Both the position numbers and the translations under genes were made by a program. Below are positions 37,301 to 44,570 of a stretch of 64,000 nt of DNA, in pieces (positions within the stretch are counted from its first letter, which is position 1; each line of letters starts with the position of its first letter). The stretch comes from Pseudomonas sp. HAR-UPW-AIA-41 (GTDB lineage Bacteria > Pseudomonadota > Gammaproteobacteria > Pseudomonadales > Pseudomonadaceae): the NCBI RefSeq assembly GCF_002304225.1, contig NZ_NSLB01000001.1, positions 434,001-498,000 on the forward strand, written 5' to 3'. The notes under the pieces are model-generated. The model was not told the DNA's origin, did not search any database, and saw nothing but the letters and a program-made list of their open reading frames with translations.

Positions 37301-39191
37301 CATGGCTGGTGACGTGTTCGGCAATGGCCTGCTGCTGTCGGACAAGCTGCAGATGGTCGCTGCCTTCAACCACATGCACATCTTCATCGACCCCAACCCG
37401 GATGCGGCGAAGAGCTTTGCCGAGCGTCAGCGAATGTTCGCCCTGCCGCGGTCCTCCTGGGCCGACTATGACACCGCGCTGATCTCCGAGGGTGGCGGCA
37501 TCTTCCTGCGCAGCGCCAAGAGTATTGTCATCACGCCGCAGATGAAGGCGCGCTTCGGCATCGAGGCCGACAAGCTGGCCCCCAACGACCTGATCAACGC
37601 GCTGCTCAAGGCGCCCGTGGACCTGATCTGGAATGGCGGCATCGGCACCTATGTGAAGTCGAGCAGAGAGACCCACGCCGATGTCGGCGACAAGGCCAAC
37701 GACGGCCTGCGGGTCAACGGCTGCGAACTGCGCGCCAGGGTCTTCGGCGAAGGTGGCAATCTGGGCATGACCCAACTGGGCCGGGTCGAGTTCGGTCTCA
37801 ATGGCGGCGCCGGCAACACCGACTTCATCGACAACGCCGGTGGGGTGGACTGCTCCGACCACGAGGTAAACATCAAGATTCTCCTCGGTGGCGTGGTGCA
37901 GGCCGGCGACATGACTGAGAAGCAGCGCAACAAGCTGCTGGCAGAGATGACCGATGAAGTGGCTGCGCTGGTACTGGGCAACAACTACAAACAGACTCAG
38001 GCGCTGTCTCTCGCTCAGCGGCGCGCCGGTGAACGCATTGGCGAGTACCGCCGGCTGATGGCGGCACTGGAATCTGCCGGCAAGCTCGACCGGTCGCTGG
38101 AGTTTCTGCCTTCCGAGGAGGAGGTCAGCGAGCGTCTGGCCAACGGCCAGAGCCTGACGCGTCCGGAGCTGTCGGTGCTGATTTCCTACAGCAAGATCGA
38201 TCTCAAGGAAGCCCTGCTGAAATCGCGTGTGCCGGATGATGATTATCTGATCCGCGACATGGAAACGGCTTTCCCGCCCAAGCTGGTGGCCAAGTTTGGC
38301 GCGCAGATGCGTCAGCACCGCCTCAAGCGCGAGATCGTCAGTACGCAGATCGCCAACGATCTGGTCAACCACATGGGCATCACCTTCGTGCAGCGGCTCA
38401 AGGAGTCTACCGGCATGAGTGCGGCCAATGTCGCAGCGGCCTATGTGATCGTCCGCGACGTGTTCCGTCTGCCGCACTGGTGGCAGCAGATCGAGGCACT
38501 GGATTACCAGGTGCCGGCCGAGCTGCAGCTGGCGCTGATGGACGAGCTGATGCGACTGGGGCGTCGTGCTACCCGCTGGTTCCTGCGCAATCGCCGCAAC
38601 GAGCTGGACGCAGCGCGAGATGTGGCGCACTTTGCGCCGCGGGTGGCAACCCTGACCGGCAAGCTGGATGAATTGCTCGAAGGGCCTGCTCGCGAACAGT
38701 GGCTGGCGCGTTATCAGGGCTATGTGGAGGCGGGCGTGTCGGAGCAACTGGCGCGTCTGGTGGCCGGCACCAGCCACCTGTACACCCTGCTGCCGATCAT
38801 CGAGGCGGCAGATGTCACCGGGCAGGATGTGGAGCAGGTCGCCGAAGTGTTCTTCGCGGTCGGCAGCGCGCTGGACCTGTCCTGGTATCTGCAGCAGATC
38901 ACCGCGCTGCCGGTGGAGAGCAACTGGCAGGCACTGGCGCGTGAGGCCTTCCGTGATGATCTGGACTGGCAGCAGCGCGCCATTACCGTGGCGGTGTTGC
39001 AGCAGCCGGGCAAGGCGGCCAGCAGCGAGCAGCGTCTGGCGGCCTGGAAGGAGCAACATAAGGTGCTGGTAGAGCGCTGGCGTGGGATGCAGGCCGAGCT
39101 GCGTGCGGCCACCGGTGCTGACTACGCCATGTATGCCGTGGCCAGTCGTGAGCTGATGGACCTGGCTCTGAGCGGTCAGGGCGGTAGCTGA
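34338..39191 (+). CDS. gdhB: NAD-specific glutamate dehydrogenase, 180-kDa class
   Basis: A 1617-residue enzyme converting L-glutamate to 2-oxoglutarate and ammonia with NAD, mainly catabolic. Long N-terminal ACT-like regulatory segments fill about residues 1-700. The catalytic part carries the substrate and lysine motifs ARGGLRWSDREEDYRTE and PMGAKGGFIPRK, and the GIGDMAGDVFGNG nucleotide-binding region. The C-terminal helical domain is complete. The length agrees with the Pseudomonas enzyme of about 1620 residues, which responds to arginine in P. aeruginosa. The ATG at 34338 follows GCGGAG with seven bases of spacing; the frame extends upstream to 34134 without a ribosome site. Confidence 0.96.
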   Translation: MAFFTAASKTDFQHQLQAALAQHVSEQDLPQVALFAEQFFGIVPLDELCQRRLSDLVGCTLSAWRLLERFKSDAPQARVYNPDYEKHGWQSTHTAVEVLHADQPFLVDSVRMELNRRGYSIHTLQNSVFSVRRNKQGELLELLPKGSTGKDVQHEALMYLEINRCANVGALKTLEKALQEVLAEVRLAVADFPAMKARAEALLAGMGKSKRKGDAGELEEVKVFLSWLIDNHFTFLGFEEFSVEEQGGVSRIVYDEGSLLGLSKMLRQGLPASEREIDSEAASYLREPILLSFAKASEPSRVHRPAYPDFVSLRELDSKGKVIREYRFMGLYTSSVYAESVHHIPYIRHKVAEVARRSGFDAQGHLGKELGQVLEVLPRDDLFQTPVDELFNTAISIVQIQERNKLRIFLRRDPYGRFCYCLAYVPRDVYSTEIRVKIQQILMERLQASDCEFWTYFSESVLARVQFILRVDPRNRVQVDIARLEQEVIQACRSWKDDYTSLMLESLGEGHGTQVLADFPKGFPAGYTERFAPHSAVIDMQHLLSLSEQRPLVMSFYQPLAQGESQLHCKLYHADTPLPLSDVLPILENLGLRVLGEFPYRLRRQDGREFWIHDFAFTYAGAQMPDIQVLNETLQDAFVHIVNGDAENDAFNRLVLAAGLPWRDVAMLRAYARYLKQIRLGFDHGYIASTLINHADIACELVRLFKTRFYLARKLTADDLEAKQQKLEQAILAALDNVAVLNEDRILRRYLDLIKATLRTNFYQPDASGQAKSYFSFKLNPRAIPDIPRPVPKFEIFVYCPRVEGVHLRFGDVARGGLRWSDREEDYRTEVLGLVKAQQVKNAVIVPMGAKGGFIPRKMPVGGNRDEVLAEGIACYRIFISGLLDITDNLKDGQVVPPSNVVRHDADDPYLVVAADKGTATFSDIANGIALDYGFWLGDAFASGGSAGYDHKGMGITAKGGWVSVQRHFREQGIDIQKDLTTVIGIGDMAGDVFGNGLLLSDKLQMVAAFNHMHIFIDPNPDAAKSFAERQRMFALPRSSWADYDTALISEGGGIFLRSAKSIVITPQMKARFGIEADKLAPNDLINALLKAPVDLIWNGGIGTYVKSSRETHADVGDKANDGLRVNGCELRARVFGEGGNLGMTQLGRVEFGLNGGAGNTDFIDNAGGVDCSDHEVNIKILLGGVVQAGDMTEKQRNKLLAEMTDEVAALVLGNNYKQTQALSLAQRRAGERIGEYRRLMAALESAGKLDRSLEFLPSEEEVSERLANGQSLTRPELSVLISYSKIDLKEALLKSRVPDDDYLIRDMETAFPPKLVAKFGAQMRQHRLKREIVSTQIANDLVNHMGITFVQRLKESTGMSAANVAAAYVIVRDVFRLPHWWQQIEALDYQVPAELQLALMDELMRLGRRATRWFLRNRRNELDAARDVAHFAPRVATLTGKLDELLEGPAREQWLARYQGYVEAGVSEQLARLVAGTSHLYTLLPIIEAADVTGQDVEQVAEVFFAVGSALDLSWYLQQITALPVESNWQALAREAFRDDLDWQQRAITVAVLQQPGKAASSEQRLAAWKEQHKVLVERWRGMQAELRAATGADYAMYAVASRELMDLALSGQGGS

Positions 39192-39208
39192 TCGGTTACT
39201 GCAACGAA

Positions 39209-39240
39209 AAAGGCCCCGGCATTTTCGGGGCCTTTCTTTT
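39209..39240 (+). terminator. Terminator of gdhB
   Basis: A 10-bp stem (39209-39218 with 39226-39235), seven-base loop, followed by CTTTT, lies 18 bases after the stop. The A-rich 5' arm makes it usable for the convergent gene as well. Confidence 0.9.
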
Positions 39241-39251
39241 TAAGAGCTTGT

Positions 39252-40118
39252 TCAGTATGCGGCTTGCAGCTGGCGCAGGTAGGCCACCGCATCCGGGGCG
39301 CCAGCCAGGCGCAGACCTTCGCCAAGGGCGGCTGAGTCCGGGTTACGCTTGGGCAGCAGGAGAAACTCGGGCGCGCCGGGTGTGCGCAGCAGGGACAGGC
39401 GCGCATAGGGCAGGCCGGTAAGCAGCAGATCCATGAAGTGCGGATCGCTCCAGCTCTGTGGCGGCATGGCCAGCATGAAGTAGCGGTTATCCAGTTCGGC
39501 AAGTCCGGCTGGGTTGAGGCGGTAGTGGGTCAGCTCGGCCGGCAGTTGCAGTTCCAGACCGCGTCGCCGCGCGTAGATGATGGCGCAGGCCAGGGCAACC
39601 TGCTGCTGTTCACCGCACCAGTAGAGGCGCGGGCCACGCCAGTCGGCGCTTTTCAGTTGCAGGGCTTCGCCGACCAGATGACGCGGCAGTGCCAGATTCA
39701 GCGTCTTGACGAAATCCTTGTAGCTGATGATGCGCAGCTGCTTGCCGGCGGGGCTGTTGGCAATGTCCTCCAGCGACTGCCAGTCCTCGTTGGGCTGGCC
39801 GCAGAGGCCGTCGAGCTGACGCAGGTCGAAACTGTCGAGGCTGCTGTGTTCTTCGCGGACCAGGCCCAAAAGCACCGCACGGGCTTCTGCCTTATCCTCC
39901 TGCACCGGGCCGGAGAGGGCGCCATGGGTCATGTCGACCAGACGTTCAAGCGGGGCACTGTGTTGCCACCACAGCGAGTCGCGCGGGGCGGGTAGTGACT
40001 GGAAGGGGAGATGGAGTTCCTGCGCGCGCTGGCCCAACAGCCGACCACGCCCACTCAGGCCCAGGCGCTGGGCGAGGGCAGACAGGCGTGATGACAATGT
40101 CGGGGGTGACAGGCTCAT
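39252..40118 (-). CDS. Conserved hypothetical protein, possibly DUF6685-like
   Basis: 288 residues from the ATG at 40118 (an ATG at 40136 is equally possible, and GGAG lies 11 bases before 40118). It is soluble, with no signal or membrane segment. Visible features are an Arg-rich N-terminal helix, the DSLWWQHSAPLERLVDMTHG stretch, and a C-terminal half with LTHYRLNPAGLAELDNRYFM. I believe similar proteins occur across Pseudomonas under a DUF name (perhaps DUF6685), but the function is unknown. It converges on gdhB and diverges from the DUF2835 gene. Confidence 0.65.
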   Translation of the reverse strand: MSLSPPTLSSRLSALAQRLGLSGRGRLLGQRAQELHLPFQSLPAPRDSLWWQHSAPLERLVDMTHGALSGPVQEDKAEARAVLLGLVREEHSSLDSFDLRQLDGLCGQPNEDWQSLEDIANSPAGKQLRIISYKDFVKTLNLALPRHLVGEALQLKSADWRGPRLYWCGEQQQVALACAIIYARRRGLELQLPAELTHYRLNPAGLAELDNRYFMLAMPPQSWSDPHFMDLLLTGLPYARLSLLRTPGAPEFLLLPKRNPDSAALGEGLRLAGAPDAVAYLRQLQAAY

Positions 40119-40259
40119 GCCAGATTGAAACTCCATCTTCAAGTGCTGCCAGTTTGGCAGAGCTGCGCGCGTTGTGCATCCTTCTTGTGGCATGTGCCAC
40201 GCCGTAGCGCAAGTGCTGCAGCGGCTATGTCACACTAGGCGGCATTACAGGGGAAGATG

Positions 40260-40517
40260 ATGCCCAGTCTGATTTTCGATCTGGCGTTGCCGGCCGAGCG
40301 TTTTCTCGCGGTCTACCGCGGTCAGGCGAACCGTGTACAGGTGCTCAGCCGCGATGGCCGCAAGGTCAGTCTGCCGGCCCGCCACCTGCAGCCTTTTCTT
40401 ACCCATGAAGGCATCTATGGCTGTTTTCGTCTGGATTTCAGTGCCTCCGGCGAGTTGCAGGAACTGGTGCGCTTGTCCACTACGGGTGCTCCGCGACCAG
40501 GTGGACTACAGGTCTGA
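40260..40517 (+). CDS. DUF2835 family protein
   Basis: An 85-residue protein with the family pattern: FDLALPAERFLAVYRGQANRV, then SLPARHLQPFLTHEGIYGCF and RLDFSASGEL. This small beta-rich cytoplasmic protein has no known function. The ATG at 40260 has AGGGGA five bases upstream; the ATG at 40257 is too close to that site. It lies 51 bases before pyrD, which has its own -10-like element in between. Confidence 0.85.
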   Translation: MPSLIFDLALPAERFLAVYRGQANRVQVLSRDGRKVSLPARHLQPFLTHEGIYGCFRLDFSASGELQELVRLSTTGAPRPGGLQV

Positions 40518-40530
40518 GTGCCGCAGCAGC

Positions 40531-40536
40531 TATAAT
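40531..40536 (+). promoter_or_regulatory. -10 element, possible pyrD promoter
   Basis: A perfect TATAAT lies 33 bases before the pyrD ATG. No good -35 hexamer is found 16-18 bases upstream, so this is only a candidate. Confidence 0.4.
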
Positions 40537-40568
40537 CGCTGCCCCTTTGCCTCGCTGAAGCCGCACTC

Positions 40569-41597
40569 ATGTACACCCTGGCCCGCCATCTGCTGTTCAA
40601 ACTTGCCCCGGAAACCTCCCACGAGCTGTCCATCGACCTGATTGGCGCAGGTGGCCGCCTGGGCCTGAACAAGCTTCTGCTGCCGGCGCCGCGTCGTCTG
40701 CCGGTCAAGGTCATGGGGCTTGAATTCGATAATCCGGTAGGGCTGGCGGCTGGTCTGGACAAGAACGGCGATGCCATTGATGGCTTCGCCCAACTGGGTT
40801 TCGGCTTCATCGAGATCGGCACCGTGACCCCGCGTGCACAGCCGGGCAACCCCAAACCGCGCATTTTCCGCCTGCCCGAGGCCACGGCGATCATCAATCG
40901 CATGGGCTTCAACAACCATGGCGTCGACCATCTGCTGGAGCGGGTCAAGAGCGCCCGTTACCGTGGCGTGCTGGGCATCAATATCGGCAAGAATTTCGAT
41001 ACCCCGGTCGAGCGCGCAGTCGACGACTACCTGATCTGCCTGGACAAGGTTTATGCCCACGCCAGCTACATCACGGTCAATGTCAGCTCGCCGAACACCC
41101 CGGGCCTGCGCAGCCTGCAGTTTGGTGATTCGCTCAAACAGCTGCTCGGCACCCTGGCCAGTCGCCGTGCCGAACTGGCCCGCGAGCATGGCCGTCACGT
41201 GCCGCTGGCGATCAAGATCGCCCCGGACATGAGCGACGAAGAAACCGTGGAAGTGGCCCGCGCGTTACTGGAAACCGGTATGGATGCGGTGATTGCCACC
41301 AACACCACGCTCAGCCGCGAAGGCGTCGAGGGGCTGCCGCATGGCGCCGAGGCCGGTGGTCTGTCCGGTGCGCCGCTGCGTGAGAAGAGCACCCACACGG
41401 TCCGAGTGCTGGCGGCTGAACTGGCCGGGCGTCTGCCGATCATCGCGGCCGGCGGTATCACCGAGGGTGCCCATGCGGCAGAGAAGATTGCTGCCGGTGC
41501 GAGCCTGGTGCAGATCTACTCCGGCTTCATCTATCGCGGGCCTGAGCTGATCCGTGAGGCGGTGGATGCTATTGCTGCCATGCCGGGCCGTAGCTGA
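40569..41597 (+). CDS. pyrD: Dihydroorotate dehydrogenase (quinone), class 2
   Basis: A 342-residue membrane-associated flavoenzyme for the fourth step of pyrimidine synthesis. The N-terminal class 2 helix pair ([20 protein letters not shown]) attaches it to the inner membrane and quinone. FMN and substrate motifs are present: [32 protein letters not shown], and the catalytic serine in [11 protein letters not shown]. The C-terminal GGI and Y-S-G-F-I-Y-R-G-P motif closes the barrel. The ATG at 40569 has no good ribosome site, which is unusual in this window. Confidence 0.96.
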   Translation: MYTLARHLLFKLAPETSHELSIDLIGAGGRLGLNKLLLPAPRRLPVKVMGLEFDNPVGLAAGLDKNGDAIDGFAQLGFGFIEIGTVTPRAQPGNPKPRIFRLPEATAIINRMGFNNHGVDHLLERVKSARYRGVLGINIGKNFDTPVERAVDDYLICLDKVYAHASYITVNVSSPNTPGLRSLQFGDSLKQLLGTLASRRAELAREHGRHVPLAIKIAPDMSDEETVEVARALLETGMDAVIATNTTLSREGVEGLPHGAEAGGLSGAPLREKSTHTVRVLAAELAGRLPIIAAGGITEGAHAAEKIAAGASLVQIYSGFIYRGPELIREAVDAIAAMPGRS

Positions 41598-41607
41598 GGC
41601 AATAAAA

Positions 41608-41629
41608 AGGGCCCCTGAGAAGGGGCCCT
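41608..41629 (-). terminator. Terminator of rmf
   Basis: A 9-bp GC-rich stem (41608-41616 with 41621-41629), loop GAGA, is followed on the minus strand by TTTTTATTG, so it terminates rmf, 60 bases after its stop. On the plus strand, just after pyrD, there is no T run. Confidence 0.85.
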
Positions 41630-41688
41630 CTGGGCTTGCGCCCGCCGTCCGGATGGGACGCGCTTGGTGAATTCGGGTGATCCAGCCT

Positions 41689-41904
41689 TTAACCGACGGC
41701 GTGGAGTTCGTTTAACCGGTGAATGCCGGCAGTGCCGGTGAAACCGTCCCAGTTGTCGCTACGCCCTTCACGCCAGCCATTGAGCCAGGCCTGTCGGGTG
41801 GACGGGTGAGTAAAAGGACACAAGTCGCGGGATTTGCCATGGACGCCGTGCTGATAGCCGCGCATGAAAGCTCGATCCATCGGGTCACGCTTAAGTCTCT
41901 TCAT
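41689..41904 (-). CDS. rmf: Ribosome modulation factor
   Basis: A 71-residue basic protein that binds 70S ribosomes in stationary phase and drives formation of inactive 100S dimers. It begins MKRLKRDPMDRAFMRGYQHG, followed by GKSRDLCPF, then RQAWLNGWREGR, all typical of RMF. A GAGGG ribosome site precedes the ATG. The long structured gap upstream (41905-42307) probably contains its promoter and leader. Confidence 0.95.
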   Translation of the reverse strand: MKRLKRDPMDRAFMRGYQHGVHGKSRDLCPFTHPSTRQAWLNGWREGRSDNWDGFTGTAGIHRLNELHAVG

Positions 41905-42307
41905 AGGGTGTTGCCCTCAGTTATTGACTGTTTTCTCCTATGGCCTCCGGAGAGGACCCGGCAGAATGGTTCTGCCTTCGACCTTCGCTGCCGGCGTGGC
42001 GAAGGTCGCCCGGCAACATTGCGCTGACGGGTTAAGCTGAGTTCTAAACAATGCGTCCTACCCTGTGAATGACTGATTTGTCATAAAGGGTTAATGCTTA
42101 TGGAATATAGCCATAAGCATTTTTGCCGCTGTCCGCTGCGCAGATACCCGAAGCCGCAGCCGGACTGGCCGAGGCGGCAGCAGATGAGTTTCCGAGCAGT
42201 GGCTGCCTGAGTGGCCGCTGATGATCAAAGTTCCGACGAAGGGTATTTCCCTTTCGTCCTGGCGACAGCGGGCTGCAGCCCGGTCTGTCCACTGAAAAGG
42301 CGTAGTC
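41905..42307. other. 403-base structured intergenic region between rmf and rlmKL
   Basis: No ORF worth calling. The region is unusually rich in hairpins: GCAGAA/TTCTGC at 41961-41975, a 10-bp stem (41979-41988 with 41999-42008), the intrinsic-terminator-like hairpin at 42093-42124 (plus strand), a partly bulged stem near 42237-42260, and a 14-base palindrome (CGGGCTGCAGCCCG) near 42268-42282. The first two fall in the presumed rmf leader on the minus strand. The terminator reads on the plus strand although no plus-strand gene precedes it. Confidence 0.6.
42093..42124 (+). terminator. Intrinsic terminator without an upstream gene
   Basis: An 11-bp perfect stem AATGCTTATGG (42093-42103) with 42111-42121, seven-base loop, ending in five T on the plus strand. 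The preceding plus-strand gene, pyrD, stops about 500 bases earlier and rmf lies opposite. It may end a small RNA or a transcript antisense to rmf. Confidence 0.65.
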
Positions 42308-44506
42308 ATGTCCGAGAGTGTTGAGCTGATCCTGACCTGTCCCAAGGGCCTGGAAGCCCTGTTGGCGCAAGAGGCCGGCGGCCTGGGCCTGGAGGAAGTG
42401 CGCGAGCAGCCGGCGGCCCTGCGTGGGCGTGGCAGCCTGGAAGTGGCCTATCGCCTGTGCCTGTGGTCGCGCCTGGCCAACCGTGTGCTGCTGGTGCTGG
42501 CGCGCACTCCGGTGAGCGATGCCGAGAGTCTGTATGCCGCCGTCCATGCGCTGGACTGGAGCGAGCACCTGGCGGCCAACGGCAGCCTGGCGGTGGAGTT
42601 CAGCGGTCGCGGAGCCGGTATCGACAACAGTCACTTTGGCGCACTCAAGGTCAAGGACGCGATCGTCGACCAGTTGCGCGCGCGCTTCGGTCAGCGCCCG
42701 GACATCGACAAGGTCAATCCGCAGGTGCGCGTTCACGCTCACCTGGAACGGGGTGAGCTGGTGCTGTCGCTGGATCTGTCCGGGCACAGCCTGCATCAGC
42801 GTGGCTACCGCCTGCAGCAGGGCGCGGCACCGCTCAAGGAAAACCTTGCCGCTGCCATTCTGATTCGTGCCGGCTGGCCGGAGCGTGCTGCCCGCGGTGA
42901 GGCGCTGAGCGACCCGATGTGCGGTGTCGGCACCTTCCTGGTCGAGGCCGGCATGATGGCCACCGATCTGGCGCCGAACCTCAAGCGCGAGCAGTGGGGT
43001 TTTTCCCACTGGCTGGGGCATGTGCCGGCACTGTGGAAGAAACTCCATGATGAAGCGCGCGAGCGCGCCGCGGTTGGTCTGGCGAAAACGCCACTGTGGA
43101 TTCGTGGCTATGAGGCCGATCCGCGCCTGATTCAGCCCGCGCGCAACAACATCGAGCGCGCAGGCCTTGCCGACTGGGTGAAAATCTATCAGGGCGAGCT
43201 GGCCACCTTCGCGCCGCGCCCGGATCAGGGGCAGACGGGGCTGGTGGTGTGCAACCCGCCCTACGGTGAGCGCCTGGGGGATGAAGCCAGCCTGTTGTAC
43301 CTCTACCAGCATCTGGGCGAGCGCCTGCGTCAACAGTGCGCCGGCTGGGATGCAGCGGTATTCACCGGGGCGCCCGAGCTGGGCAAGCGTATGGGCATCC
43401 GCAGTCACAAGCAGTACGCCTTCTGGAACGGCGCGCTGCCGTGCAAGCTGCTGCTGTTCAGAGTCACGGCCGATCAGTTTGTCACCGGCGAGCGTGGTGA
43501 GCGGCGTGCCGCCGAAGCGGCCGGCGAGGCGCCTGCGCCGAGTCAGGCCAGTGAGCCGGCGCGCCTCTCCGAGGGCGGTCAGATGTTTGCCAATCGACTG
43601 CAGAAGAACCTCAAGCAACTCGGCAAGTGGGCGAAGAAGGCCGGCGTCGAGTGCTACCGTCTGTATGATGCGGATATGCCTGAGTACGCCGTGGCGGTCG
43701 ATCTGTACCGCGACTGGGTGCATGTGCAGGAATACGCCGCGCCGCGTTCGATCGACCCGCAGAAGGCCCAGACCCGTCTGCTCGATGCCCTGGCGGCCAT
43801 TCCGGTAGCGCTGGCTATCAGCTCCGACAAGGTGGTGATCAAGCGCCGCGAGCGTCAGAGCGGCACACGGCAGTACGAGCGTCAGGATCAGCAGGGTCGT
43901 TTCATGGAAGTCAGCGAGGGCGGTGTCAAGCTGCTGGTCAATCTCACCGACTATCTGGATACCGGCCTGTTCCTCGATCATCGTCCGCTACGTCTGCGCA
44001 TCCAGCGCGAGGCCGCCGGCAAGCGCTTCCTCAACCTGTTCTGCTACACCGCCACGGCCACCGTGCATGCCGCTCGCGGTGGCGCGCGTAGCACCACCAG
44101 CGTCGATCTGTCGAAAACCTACCTCGACTGGGCGCGCCGAAACCTGGCGCTCAACGGTTTCTCCGACAAGCAGCGTCTGGAACAGGGCAATGTGATGCAG
44201 TGGCTGGCCGAGGATCGCGGCGAGTACGACCTGATCTTCATCGACCCGCCGACCTTCTCCAACTCCAAGCGCATGGACGGGGTGTTCGATGTACAGCGCG
44301 ATCAGGTCGAGCTGATCGATCTGGCCATGGCGCGTCTGGCACCGGGCGGAGTGCTGTACTTCTCCAACAACTTCCGCAAGTTCGTCCTCGATGAGGGACT
44401 GCAGGCGCGCTACCGGGTCGAGGAAATCAGCGAGCAGACGCTGGATCCGGATTTTGTGCGCAATCCGAAGATTCATCGCGCCTGGATGATCCAGGCCAAG
44501 GTTTAA
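42308..44506 (+). CDS. rlmL: Bifunctional 23S rRNA methyltransferase RlmKL
   Basis: 732 residues. It holds two methyltransferases: the N-terminal RlmL part makes m2G2445 and the C-terminal RlmK part makes m7G2069 in 23S rRNA. Order: a THUMP domain (about 45-165), the RlmL Rossmann domain with DPMCGVGTFLVEA and VVCNPPYGERLGD, a linker near 395-420, then an RlmI-like part with NLFCYTATATVHAA and FIDPPTFSNSKRMDG. Length fits the fused gammaproteobacterial form. AAAGGCG lies before the ATG at 42308. Confidence 0.95.
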   Translation: MSESVELILTCPKGLEALLAQEAGGLGLEEVREQPAALRGRGSLEVAYRLCLWSRLANRVLLVLARTPVSDAESLYAAVHALDWSEHLAANGSLAVEFSGRGAGIDNSHFGALKVKDAIVDQLRARFGQRPDIDKVNPQVRVHAHLERGELVLSLDLSGHSLHQRGYRLQQGAAPLKENLAAAILIRAGWPERAARGEALSDPMCGVGTFLVEAGMMATDLAPNLKREQWGFSHWLGHVPALWKKLHDEARERAAVGLAKTPLWIRGYEADPRLIQPARNNIERAGLADWVKIYQGELATFAPRPDQGQTGLVVCNPPYGERLGDEASLLYLYQHLGERLRQQCAGWDAAVFTGAPELGKRMGIRSHKQYAFWNGALPCKLLLFRVTADQFVTGERGERRAAEAAGEAPAPSQASEPARLSEGGQMFANRLQKNLKQLGKWAKKAGVECYRLYDADMPEYAVAVDLYRDWVHVQEYAAPRSIDPQKAQTRLLDALAAIPVALAISSDKVVIKRRERQSGTRQYERQDQQGRFMEVSEGGVKLLVNLTDYLDTGLFLDHRPLRLRIQREAAGKRFLNLFCYTATATVHAARGGARSTTSVDLSKTYLDWARRNLALNGFSDKQRLEQGNVMQWLAEDRGEYDLIFIDPPTFSNSKRMDGVFDVQRDQVELIDLAMARLAPGGVLYFSNNFRKFVLDEGLQARYRVEEISEQTLDPDFVRNPKIHRAWMIQAKV

Positions 44507-44570
44507 CAGCAGACGAGGGCTAGACTGGACTCCATCGGCCGTGGGCGGTCGCTTGCAGCGGGATGTGGTA

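Noticed and set aside
35409..39059. 1216-codon minus-strand ORF opposite gdhB
   Set aside because: Long antisense frame caused by the codon bias of gdhB; gdhB has full-length family motifs.
41924..41929. TTGACT as -35 of a plus-strand small RNA beside rmf
   Set aside because: No -10-like hexamer lies 16-18 bases downstream.
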